From Bacteroidota bacterium (GTDB lineage: Bacteria > Bacteroidota > Bacteroidia > Flavobacteriales_F > PHOS-HE28), in the NCBI GenBank assembly GCA_023412755.1, contig JAEZCB010000197.1:1-10580 (forward strand): a DNA stretch of 10,580 bases, given 5' to 3'. This document shows, one piece after another, positions 1-6,645 of this stretch. The stretch's first letter is position 1. Each line of letters starts with the position of its first letter. The position numbers and the translations under genes are program-made. The notes under the pieces are model-generated. The model was not told the origin of the DNA, did no database searches, and saw only the letters and a program-made list of their open reading frames with translations.

Positions 1-297
1 GTTGTCTTCCTCGCCCAATTCCATCTGGTGGACCTCACGCTCATGCAGCAGCTCACTATCGTGCTCACCGCCACGCTCGCCAGCATCGGCGCGGCCGCGG
101 TACCGAGCGCGGGCCTGATCATGCTGATCGTCGTGCTCACTTCGGTGGGCCTCGATCCGGCGTGGATCGCGATCATCTTCCCGGTCGATCGCATCCTGGA
201 CATGTGCCGCACCGTGGTGAATGTAACAGGTGATGCTGCGGTGTGCAGTGTTGTGGCCCACGGCCATGGTGAGGAGATCTTCAAGGACGAAGCCTGA
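1..297 (+). CDS. Dicarboxylate/acidic amino acid:cation symporter (SDF/DAACS family), 3' end only
   Basis: Partial gene; the frame is open from base 1 and ends at TGA 295-297, leaving 98 C-terminal residues. They match the end of the GltPh/GltP/DctA fold. Residues 27-40 (ASIGAAAVPSAGLI) fit the re-entrant hairpin HP2. Residues 63-78 (DRILDMCRTVVNVTGD) fit TM8, the substrate- and sodium-binding helix. By alignment from memory to GltPh, D67, R70, N74 and D78 correspond to D394, R397, N401 and D405. An arginine at R397 is typical of carriers for aspartate, glutamate or C4-dicarboxylates rather than neutral amino acids. The protein would be an inner-membrane uptake carrier. A GTG at 28 is only an internal codon, not a start. 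It converges on the 41-residue gene on the other strand, with 17 bases between the stops. The family call is firm; the exact substrate is inferred. Confidence 0.93.
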   Translation, partial: VVFLAQFHLVDLTLMQQLTIVLTATLASIGAAAVPSAGLIMLIVVLTSVGLDPAWIAIIFPVDRILDMCRTVVNVTGDAAVCSVVAHGHGEEIFKDEA

Positions 298-314
298 AGA
301 GCGCCACCGGATGC

Positions 315-440
315 CTATCCACTGAACAACCAGTCTCCGAAGCCGAGGAAGATGGCAACCCAGACCAGGCCCTTCACCAGGAAGAAGACGAAACCCGCTA
401 CGCCTACGCGGGCCAGCCACGAGAATGCCCTGCTCTTCAT
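315..440 (-). CDS. 41-residue single-span membrane microprotein, coupled to the haem gene
   Basis: A short reading frame on the minus strand runs from ATG (440-438) to TAG (317-315) and encodes 41 residues. Its first four bases form an ATGA with the TGA stop of the HmuS-like gene, so translation is probably coupled. The N-terminus carries Lys2, Arg4 and Arg11. A hydrophobic stretch of about 24 residues follows (roughly 12-35), with one lysine (Lys23) inside it, in the segment GFVFFLVKGLVWVAIFLG. A short tail ends in DWLFSG. This is the profile of a one-span inner-membrane protein with a cytoplasmic N-terminus by the positive-inside rule. No in-frame start codon was found in the codons just upstream. 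I do not recognise a named family; the GxxFFxxKGLxW pattern resembles short Bacteroidota membrane proteins only in my recollection. A role in haem handling would rest on gene position alone. It could also be a chance frame, but hydrophobicity, exact overlap and its place between two genes argue against that. Confidence 0.7.
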   Translation of the reverse strand: MKSRAFSWLARVGVAGFVFFLVKGLVWVAIFLGFGDWLFSG

Positions 441-1489
441 GCCCTCATCGTGTTCATCATTTCCTCCAGGAGCGAACGCCATTCAGGCAATTCGGGAATG
501 CCGGGCTTGCGCTTGCCGAAGAGTTGGATCAACAGTTCTCCATTGCTATCATAGCACTCCAGCGCGGTCACCAGTCCATCACGCGTGGGTTTGGTGACCA
601 CCCAGCTGCTTGTGATCGCTTCTTCGCGCACATGCAGGTCCAGGTCGGGATCCAGGACATTGAGCCATCCGCGTGCGTCCACCACATTGAAGATGGTGCC
701 AGTGTGGATCTGCAACATGCCCCGGTTCCCAACGAAGATCATGATCGGAAGAGCGGATCCTGCCGCCTTCGTCAGGATATGGCGAAGCGGTTTTCCACTC
801 AATTTCACGGCCATGCCTTCCGGTGCCAATTCCAACGCCTGCGTCCGGGTAAGGCCGTGTTCGCGTAGCAGCAGGTGGAAATCATGTGTATCCTTCAATT
901 CAGACCAGGACTTCTTGAAGGCGGCCACATCGGGGGATGATGTGGTGGCTGGCCGTGCGGCAGCGACAAATGGGGCAGGGACGACCGGCTCCTGAAGCGC
1001 CGCTTTGTGTTCATGCACCACGCGCTGGAATGCGGCATGGTCGCTTTCCGGGAGCATGTGGATCTTGTGTACGGCCTCACCTTGCTGATCGAAGAATTGC
1101 AGGCTGTGCCGCATCTGATCGCCTTCTCCTTCCACCACGGCGAAGGCGCTGCCCCAGTGCGACCAGAAGATGCGCAGGTCGATGTCCTCACCGACGAACA
1201 AACCCACAGGTCCTTCGAAGACCAGGCGTGTGAATGCGCCCTTGCGCTCGAGCACCATATGATCATTGCGGGTGATGGTCTTCACCCTGCCAAGGGAAGG
1301 GACAGAGGCGAGGATCCGCTTCGGGTCATCGATCAAGCGGGTCACCCCTTCGCCCAGACGTGTGCAGATGAGTTCAGCTTCACTTACCCCTAATGCGCGT
1401 GCATCGTTGCGGGTGTAGCTGTGGGGCTGGCTGGCACGCAGCGCGGCCCAGCGTGTCTTGAGATCTTGTTCTACTGTGCTTATATCCAT
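437..1489 (-). CDS. hmuS: Hemin-degrading factor / haem chaperone, HemS/HmuS/ChuS family
   Basis: Cytosolic protein of the family that accepts haem after import, stores or passes it on, and in some members breaks it open to release iron. The frame begins at 1537 (366 residues), but ATG 1489 is preferred: MDISTVEQDLKTRW looks like the family N-terminus, the 16 extra residues are low-complexity, and AAGAGAA lies just before the ATG. That start gives 350 residues, near the usual 340-350. The family's tandem duplication is visible: repeat one at about residues 30-180 and repeat two at about 205-360 (1537 numbering), joined by a Pro/Ala linker. Repeat two has the typical strings IMIFVGNRG, QIHTG, NVLDPDLDLHVREEAI and FGKRKPG. 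His218 in DTHDF matches, from memory, the axial haem ligand of ChuS (His193). No haem receptor or haem ABC importer gene is in the window. The stop overlaps the microprotein start; glgP lies upstream on the same strand. Confidence 0.9.
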   Translation of the reverse strand: MDISTVEQDLKTRWAALRASQPHSYTRNDARALGVSEAELICTRLGEGVTRLIDDPKRILASVPSLGRVKTITRNDHMVLERKGAFTRLVFEGPVGLFVGEDIDLRIFWSHWGSAFAVVEGEGDQMRHSLQFFDQQGEAVHKIHMLPESDHAAFQRVVHEHKAALQEPVVPAPFVAAARPATTSSPDVAAFKKSWSELKDTHDFHLLLREHGLTRTQALELAPEGMAVKLSGKPLRHILTKAAGSALPIMIFVGNRGMLQIHTGTIFNVVDARGWLNVLDPDLDLHVREEAITSSWVVTKPTRDGLVTALECYDSNGELLIQLFGKRKPGIPELPEWRSLLEEMMNTMRA

Positions 1490-1556
1490 TTCTCTTGCGC
1501 TCGGTCCGGTCTTTTCCGGAGGCGCAAAAGAGGGCATACGAGCAGGCCGCTCCTAT

Positions 1557-1570
1557 ACCATGATCATGGT
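1557..1570. repeat. 14-base perfect palindrome between glgP and hmuS
   Basis: ACCATGATCATGGT is a perfect inverted repeat with no spacer. It lies 26 bases beyond the glgP stop and 68 bases before the preferred hmuS start at 1489. It could be an operator for separate control of hmuS. A terminator is unlikely, since there is no loop or T-tract. A 14-base perfect palindrome can also occur by chance, and no second copy was noticed, so the function is uncertain. Confidence 0.35.
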
Positions 1571-1595
1571 GATCTTGGGTTCTGCCGGTCCTTTA

Positions 1596-4091
1596 TCACT
1601 TCTCCCTCACTGAACCCACTTTCCAGATCAGATCAGCATACTCCTGCACGGATCGGTCCGATGAGAACTTACCCATTCTTGCCGCATTCAGAATGGAACG
1701 GCGGGTCCAGACAGCCTGGTCGCGCCATGCCAGATGTACTTCCTCCTGGCAACCCAGATAGGCACGGTAGTCCGCAAGTACCAGGAATTTGTCCTGCTGC
1801 AACAGATCATCCAGGATCGGACGGAACAATTCCGTGTCTCCGTGGGTCAATTTCTTGGAGACCAGCAGATCCAGCACGGTTTGAAGCTCCCGATCATTTT
1901 CGTAGAGATCGCGTGGCCTGTAACCCTTCGCCTTTACCGCCTGTACCTCTTCTGTGGTATGGCCGAAAAGGAAGAAATTCTCCTCCCCGACCTCCTCGCG
2001 GATCTCCACATTGGCCCCATCCAAAGTACCGATGGTGATCGCGCCATTCAAGCAGAATTTCATGTTGCCCGTGCCACTGGCCTCCATGCCGGCCATGGAG
2101 ATCTGCTCGGAGAGATCGGCGGCTGGATAGATGTTCTGGGCATTCTTAACATTGAAATCCGGCAGGAACACCACTTTCATCTTTTCGTGCAGATCACGGT
2201 CGCTGTTCACCATATCCGCCACCGAATTGATCAGCTTGATGATGAGCTTGGCCTTGAAATATCCCGGTGCGGCCTTGCCGGAAAAGATGAAGACCGTGGG
2301 GGCCATTTCCTCAGCTTCACCCTTCTTGTGCCGCAGATATGCCGTTATGATGTGGAGCACCATGAGCAATTGTCGCTTGTATTCATGGATGCGCTTCACC
2401 TGGATGTCGAACAACATATTAGGGGGTACCACCACGCCGGTCTTCTCCTCGATCACCCGCGCAAGCCGTTCCTTGTTCTTCAGTTTCACAGCGCGCCATT
2501 CCTTTTGAAAGGCCAGATCATCCGCAAGAGGTTCCAGACCGCGCAGCGCATCGAGGTCGAGCAGCCATGCATCGCCGATGCGGCCGGTGATAAGGTTGGC
2601 GAGGCCGGGATTGCTGACCGCGAGGAACCGGCGGGAACTTATCCCGTTGGTGACATTCACATATTTCTCCGGCCAGAGTGCGGAGAAATCGTTGAAGACA
2701 TGGTCTCGAAGCAATCTGGAGTGCAATGCGGAGACGCCATTCACCATGCGGCTTGCAATGGTGGCCAGGTGGGCCATGCGCACAGATCGTTCACCATGGT
2801 CATCGATCAGCGACATGCGCGCGATCCGTTCATCGGAACAGCCGTGTTTTTCACGCAACTCCTGGATGAACTGGTGGTTGATCTCATAGATGATCTCCAT
2901 GTGCCGTGGCAGCACGCGCTCGAACAGATGTACGCCCCATTTCTCCAATGCCTCCGGCAACAGCGTATGGTTGGTATAGGCGAAGGTGTTGCGGGTGATG
3001 TTCCAGGCCTTTCCCCATTCCATGCCATGCACATCCACCAGGAGCCGCATCCATTCGGCGATCGCGATGGCCGGATGCGTGTCGTTCAACTGGATCGCGA
3101 ACTTTTCGTCCAGGTTCTCCAGCGATCGGCCCTGTCGCCGATGCAGGCGTAGAAGATCCTGGAGTGCACAGGTCACGAAGAAGTACTGCTGCTTCAAACG
3201 CAGCTCTTTTCCCGCCAACTCCTGATCATTGGGATAAAGCACCTTGGTGATGTTCTCCGATCGGATCTTGTCATCCACCGCGCGGTGGTATTCGCCCAGA
3301 TTATATGCGGCGAAATCAAAGGAATTCCGTGCACCAGCCTTCCAAAGGCGCATAACGATCCCATTGCCGGAGTAACCGAGTATGGGTGTATCGTAGGCCG
3401 TACCGATCATCTCTGTATCCGGCACCCATTCCACCTTGTGCCGCCCCTTCCGATCGATGGAATGATAGGTCCTGCCTCCATAGCCCACCTTATGAACGAT
3501 CTCCGGTCTTTCCACTTCCCACGGGTTGCCGTTGTGCAACCAGTCATCGGTGTATTCCACCTGCCATCCATGTTCGATCACTTGATCGAAGATCCCGAAC
3601 TCGTAGCGGATGCCATAGGCAATGGAAGGGATGCCCAATGTTGCCATGGAGTCGAGGTAGCAGGAGGCGAGCCGCCCCAGGCCACCATTGCCAAGACCGG
3701 GTTCTTCCTCCTGCGCTATCACAGTATCCAGATCGATACCGAGCTCCTGCATGGCCGCACGTGTTTGTTCGATCACGCCAAGGCCAAGGATGTTCTTGGC
3801 CAGGTGCGGGCCGGGCAGGTACTCGGCAGAGAGATAGGCCACCACACGGGCATCCCTATCCGTGATCTTGCGCGTGGTGGTCAGGAATTCCTTGAACACC
3901 CTGTCGCGTATGGTCAGCGAGAGGGCGAAGTAGATGTCCTGCATGGTGGCCGCCTGCGGAAGATGACCACTGCCGAAGAATAGATGTTCGAGGAATGAGG
4001 TCTGAATATCCTCCTTCGAGAGACCCACACGCCGCGAACGGAGCGTAACGGCCGTTAGGTGGTCTATGTCCAAAAGTTTCGTTCCCTTCAT
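1596..4091 (-). CDS. glgP: Glycogen/starch/alpha-glucan phosphorylase (GT35)
   Basis: Cytosolic, pyridoxal-phosphate-dependent enzyme that releases glucose-1-phosphate from the non-reducing ends of glycogen or maltodextrin. At 831 residues it has full family length (about 800-840) and no frame break. Landmarks in order: YLSAEYLPG near 86-94, EPGLGNGGLGRLASCYLDS near 130-148, QLNDTHPAIAIAE near 334-346 with the substrate-site histidine at 339, TNGISSRRFL near 481-490, VKRIHEYKRQLL near 565-576 (phosphate site), and EASGTGNMKFCLNGA near 670-684 with PLP lysine Lys678. Cys680 stands where alanine is common, a small variation. The ATG at 4091 is preceded by purine-rich AAGAGAGAAAG and starts a typical N-terminus. 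Transcription diverges from the tetR operon. The next gene, hmuS, lies on the same strand after a short gap with no evident terminator, so read-through is possible. No other glycogen gene is in the window. glgP versus malP cannot be decided from sequence alone; glgP is the general choice. Confidence 0.96.
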   Translation of the reverse strand: MKGTKLLDIDHLTAVTLRSRRVGLSKEDIQTSFLEHLFFGSGHLPQAATMQDIYFALSLTIRDRVFKEFLTTTRKITDRDARVVAYLSAEYLPGPHLAKNILGLGVIEQTRAAMQELGIDLDTVIAQEEEPGLGNGGLGRLASCYLDSMATLGIPSIAYGIRYEFGIFDQVIEHGWQVEYTDDWLHNGNPWEVERPEIVHKVGYGGRTYHSIDRKGRHKVEWVPDTEMIGTAYDTPILGYSGNGIVMRLWKAGARNSFDFAAYNLGEYHRAVDDKIRSENITKVLYPNDQELAGKELRLKQQYFFVTCALQDLLRLHRRQGRSLENLDEKFAIQLNDTHPAIAIAEWMRLLVDVHGMEWGKAWNITRNTFAYTNHTLLPEALEKWGVHLFERVLPRHMEIIYEINHQFIQELREKHGCSDERIARMSLIDDHGERSVRMAHLATIASRMVNGVSALHSRLLRDHVFNDFSALWPEKYVNVTNGISSRRFLAVSNPGLANLITGRIGDAWLLDLDALRGLEPLADDLAFQKEWRAVKLKNKERLARVIEEKTGVVVPPNMLFDIQVKRIHEYKRQLLMVLHIITAYLRHKKGEAEEMAPTVFIFSGKAAPGYFKAKLIIKLINSVADMVNSDRDLHEKMKVVFLPDFNVKNAQNIYPAADLSEQISMAGMEASGTGNMKFCLNGAITIGTLDGANVEIREEVGEENFFLFGHTTEEVQAVKAKGYRPRDLYENDRELQTVLDLLVSKKLTHGDTELFRPILDDLLQQDKFLVLADYRAYLGCQEEVHLAWRDQAVWTRRSILNAARMGKFSSDRSVQEYADLIWKVGSVREK

Positions 4092-4190
4092 GCTTTCTCT
4101 CTTGCAACGTTCCTTTCTACGATCGGGACCGCGATATTACGATGCGGGCCTACCGGACAGGAGCGAAAGAGGCGGATAGACCATGATATT

Positions 4191-4207
4191 TGATAGTAAC
4201 ACTATCA
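4191..4207. promoter_or_regulatory. Inverted repeat 1, candidate TetR operator
   Basis: TGATAGT-AAC-ACTATCA: two perfect 7-base arms around a 3-base spacer, in the divergent region between glgP and the tetR operon. Size, symmetry and position next to a TetR-family gene suggest an autoregulatory operator. It lies about 100 bases upstream of glgP, so it could affect both directions. The core half-sites ATAGT/ACTAT recur at 4235-4250. Function is inferred. Confidence 0.55.
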
Positions 4208-4226
4208 TTTATCGGATATTTACGAT

Positions 4227-4255
4227 CTTGTATCATAGTATGTGAACTATTCTTG
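4227..4255 (+). promoter_or_regulatory. Candidate Bacteroidota-type promoter for the tetR-exporter operon
   Basis: CTTG at 4227-4230 and TATTCTTG at 4248-4255, 17 bases apart, resemble the Bacteroidota consensus TTTG / TAnnTTTG, with one mismatch in each element. Transcription would begin near 4262, about 15 bases before ATG 4277, which supports that start. The surrounding 4180-4260 is clearly more AT-rich than the flanking genes. It is a weak-consensus match and needs transcript data. Confidence 0.4.
4235..4250. promoter_or_regulatory. Inverted repeat 2, candidate second operator over the promoter
   Basis: ATAGT at 4235-4239 and ACTAT at 4246-4250 are separated by 6 bases and share the core half-sites of the repeat at 4191-4207. 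It lies between the candidate -33 and -7 elements and runs into the -7 box, where a bound repressor would block transcription. The centres of the two repeats are about 43-44 bases apart, near four helical turns. Arms are only 5 bases and the spacer differs, so support is moderate. Confidence 0.35.
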
Positions 4256-4276
4256 AAGATCTTTGTTCCCCGAGAG

Positions 4277-4957
4277 ATGCAACGGTTGATGCAGGTACAG
4301 GTGCAGGTGGCCGAGCAGGTCTACCTGAAGGATCCCATGACCACCGATCTGGGCAGGCGGATCATTGAGCAAAGTGTGCGTCTCATAGACGAGCTTGGTC
4401 TTGAAAAATTCACTTTCGGTAAGCTGGCCGTGGCCCTGGGTACCGCTGAAAGCAGCATCTACCGCTACTTTGATAACAAGCACCGATTGTTGATCTACCT
4501 GGTGGGTTGGTATTGGAGCTGGAGGGAATACAAACTGGTCTTCGACACGGCCAACATTAGCGATCCCTCCCGTCGTCTGGAGAAGGGTATTCGATCGGTA
4601 ACGGAGCCGGTCACGGAGAAGGGTCCATTCGCTCATGTGGACCTGCGCGCACTCTTCCGGATCGCTGTAAGTGAATCCGCCAAAGCCTATATGACGAAGG
4701 AAGTGGATGTGGAGCATAGGGAAGGCTACTTCAGTTCATTCAAGAGGTTGTGCGATCGGGTGCGGGAACTTATCGTGGCGGTGCGCGCCGATCATCCATA
4801 CCCTGCCATGCTCGCGAGCATTGTTGTGGATGGTAGCATGGTGCAGCGGTTCTTCGCCGAACACATACCCACGCTCAGCGAGAAGAACGCAAGGCAGCGC
4901 CTCCCTGAGCTTCTTATTGACATGGTGTTTTCCACGTTGAGAACGCGCAAACGATGA
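4277..4957 (+). CDS. TetR/AcrR-family transcriptional regulator, first gene of the exporter operon
   Basis: DNA-binding regulator, probably a repressor of its own operon. From ATG 4277 it has 226 residues. After a short leader (QVQVAEQVYLKDP) the HTH domain spans about 24-80: helix 1 GRRIIEQSVRLIDELG, then KFTFGKLAVALGTAESSIYRYF at 44-65, the classic TetR helix-turn-helix, with NKHRLLIYLVGWYW next. The remaining ~145 residues form a helical ligand/dimer domain without a recognisable inducer type. The frame extends up to TTG 4190, but that would place coding sequence over the candidate promoter and operators. ATG 4277 has GAGAG just before it; ATG 4289 is also possible. It overlaps the ABC gene by an ATGA. 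TetR proteins with this leader and the IYRYF-NKH-LL-YLV-WYW run next to ABC/HlyD/TolC genes are, as I recall, common in Bacteroidota. What it senses cannot be read from the sequence. Confidence 0.9.
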   Translation: MQRLMQVQVQVAEQVYLKDPMTTDLGRRIIEQSVRLIDELGLEKFTFGKLAVALGTAESSIYRYFDNKHRLLIYLVGWYWSWREYKLVFDTANISDPSRRLEKGIRSVTEPVTEKGPFAHVDLRALFRIAVSESAKAYMTKEVDVEHREGYFSSFKRLCDRVRELIVAVRADHPYPAMLASIVVDGSMVQRFFAEHIPTLSEKNARQRLPELLIDMVFSTLRTRKR

Positions 4958-6645
4958 ATTCCCCATATGCGATCCGGCCTTTCCAGCGTCTGTTCGCCTT
5001 GTTGCGGATGGATCGCCGGGAGATCATTTACATCTATCTGTTCGCATTCGTGAGAGGGGGCATCATGCTTTCTGTGCCCCTTGGTTTTCAGGCGATCATC
5101 AATTTCATCAGCGGTGGGCAGATGGCCACCTCATGGGGCGTGATGATCGCATTCGTCACCATCGGAGTGGGACTTACCGGTGTGATGCAGGTGATGGAGT
5201 TGAGCCTGAGCGAGCACATCAAACAGCGACTTTTCGTGCGTTCGGCGCTGGAGTTCGCCTACCGCATGCCACGTATCCGCACCAACAGTGCAACGGGCGG
5301 CTATCTGCCCGAGTTGGTGAACCGCTTCTTCGATACCATGACAGTCCAGAAGGGTTTGAACAAGGTGCTTGTGGATGTTCCCGTAGCATCCTTACAGATA
5401 CTTCTGGGCATGATCCTGCTTTCATTCTACCATCCATTCTTCATCGGTTTCGCATTCTTCTTGATCTTGTTGCTCTATCTCATCTTCCGTGCAACAGGGC
5501 GCCGTGGCATGGAGACCAGCCTGAAAGAATCCACCTTCAAGTACGACACCGCATTCTGGCTGGAAGAACTGGGCCGCCATACCAGCACATTCAAAATGGC
5601 CGGGCTTTCGCACCTGCCCATGGCCAGGGCGGATGAACTCGCCACCGGATACACCATGGCCAGAAAAGGACACTTCAACGTGCTGCTTGGCTATTACTGG
5701 AGCATGGTAGGTTTCAAGGTGGTGGTAACACTCGCCTTGTTGATCCTCGGGGGCATGCTGGTGATCGGAGAACAGATGAACATAGGCCAGTTCGTGGCCG
5801 CCGAGATCATCATCATCCTCGTGATCAATTCCGTGGAGAAGGTGATCCTGGGACTGGAGGCCATCTATGATGTGCTCACCGCGCTGGAGAAGATCGGCCA
5901 GGTAACGGATCTGCCGCTGGAAACATTGGAGGGTCTGCGTATGCCGGTCACCATCGAGGACGGTGGGCCAATGGCAGTGGAATTGCAGAACGTCACCTTT
6001 AAGAGCACATGGTCGGAAGTGCCCGTGCTGGAGAATATCGATCTGACCTTCCGGGCCGGGGAGAAGGTCTGCATTAGCGGCCACAGTGGTTCGGGCAAGA
6101 GCGCATTGCTCCATCTGGTGGCCGGGCTGATCGATCCCAGCGCAGGCACCATCGTGCTGGATGGCAATGGTTCGCGTGGGTTGTCGCTGGAAGATATGCG
6201 GAGTGCGATGGGCGACAGTTTCACACGAGAAGAGGTTTTCAGTGGCACCATTCTGCAGAACATCATCATGGGCAGATCCTGGGTGTCCGAAAAGGATGCA
6301 CGTAACGCCGCTGAGCGCAGCGGGCTCATGCGGCTTTTGCGTGGTATACCTCAAGGTCTGCTCACGAAGCTCGATCCTTTGGGTTCCCGGCTCCCGCAGG
6401 GACTAGTAAGGCGCATCATCATCACACGATGTATCGCCGGCAAGCCCAGGCTGGTGTTGTTCGAGGAGGATGCGCTATCGCTGCCCTCACAGGATAAGGA
6501 AGAGATACTCGCTTTGTTGACCGGACCGGAGGCCCGTTTCACGTTGATCGCCGTGAGCAATGATCCCCAATTGCAGGCACGCTGCGACCGTGTAGTTCAA
6601 TTGGAACAAGGCCGTATGAAGGAAGAACGCCACAACAGGATATGA
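4954..6645 (+). CDS. ABC exporter with fused membrane and ATPase domains; nucleotide-binding domain strongly degenerate
   Basis: Inner-membrane half-transporter (563 residues), expected to act as a dimer. Residues ~1-310 form a type IV (type I exporter) membrane domain with hydrophobic spans near 25-50, 61-80, 145-178, 252-272 and 278-300; there is no N-terminal C39 peptidase. The ATPase domain covers ~340-555. Walker A GHSGSGKS (376-383) is intact with Lys382, and Glu505 is at the catalytic position. Other motifs deviate: the Q-loop glutamine is Thr424 (GDSFTREEVF), the LSGGQ signature reads LPQGL (480-484), Walker B ends LFEED with Glu504 in place of Asp, the D-loop SALD is not recognisable, and the H-loop histidine is Asn536 (VSNDP). 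The frame is unbroken and the domain folds by pattern, so this looks like a maintained variant rather than a dead gene. It is coupled to tetR and the HlyD gene by ATGA overlaps and should work with the adaptor and TolC protein. Substrate unknown. Confidence 0.92.
   Translation: MNSPYAIRPFQRLFALLRMDRREIIYIYLFAFVRGGIMLSVPLGFQAIINFISGGQMATSWGVMIAFVTIGVGLTGVMQVMELSLSEHIKQRLFVRSALEFAYRMPRIRTNSATGGYLPELVNRFFDTMTVQKGLNKVLVDVPVASLQILLGMILLSFYHPFFIGFAFFLILLLYLIFRATGRRGMETSLKESTFKYDTAFWLEELGRHTSTFKMAGLSHLPMARADELATGYTMARKGHFNVLLGYYWSMVGFKVVVTLALLILGGMLVIGEQMNIGQFVAAEIIIILVINSVEKVILGLEAIYDVLTALEKIGQVTDLPLETLEGLRMPVTIEDGGPMAVELQNVTFKSTWSEVPVLENIDLTFRAGEKVCISGHSGSGKSALLHLVAGLIDPSAGTIVLDGNGSRGLSLEDMRSAMGDSFTREEVFSGTILQNIIMGRSWVSEKDARNAAERSGLMRLLRGIPQGLLTKLDPLGSRLPQGLVRRIIITRCIAGKPRLVLFEEDALSLPSQDKEEILALLTGPEARFTLIAVSNDPQLQARCDRVVQLEQGRMKEERHNRI

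Noticed and set aside
425..868. Plus-strand frames over the hmuS gene
   Set aside because: The minus-strand frame matches the HemS/HmuS family along its length; the plus frames have no family features.
1505..1520. TCCGG-N6-CCGGA hairpin as a terminator after glgP
   Set aside because: The stem is only 5 bases with no T-tract in the transcribed direction; too weak to call a terminator.
1490..1537. Upstream start of hmuS at 1537
   Set aside because: The extra 16 residues are low-complexity and not family-like; ATG 1489 has a purine-rich AAGAGAA directly before it. It remains possible.
1734..3152. Long open frame of 472 codons on the plus strand opposite glgP
   Set aside because: It lies antisense within a full-length, strongly conserved glgP; the composition is His/Gln/Arg-rich without domain features, as expected for an antisense frame in GC-rich DNA.
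4190..4276. N-terminal extension of the TetR gene from TTG 4190
   Set aside because: The added 29 residues are Ile/Cys/Leu-rich, unlike TetR leaders, and would overlap the AT-rich promoter candidate and both inverted repeats.
5422..6354. 310-codon open frame on the minus strand opposite the ABC gene
   Set aside because: Antisense to an intact ABC transporter; the translation is His-, Cys- and Gln-rich with no recognisable motif or plausible start site.
4954..6645. ABC gene as a pseudogene because of lost motifs
   Set aside because: The frame is uninterrupted over 563 residues, Walker A and the catalytic-position Glu are present, and it is tightly overlapped with both neighbours; a maintained variant is more likely.
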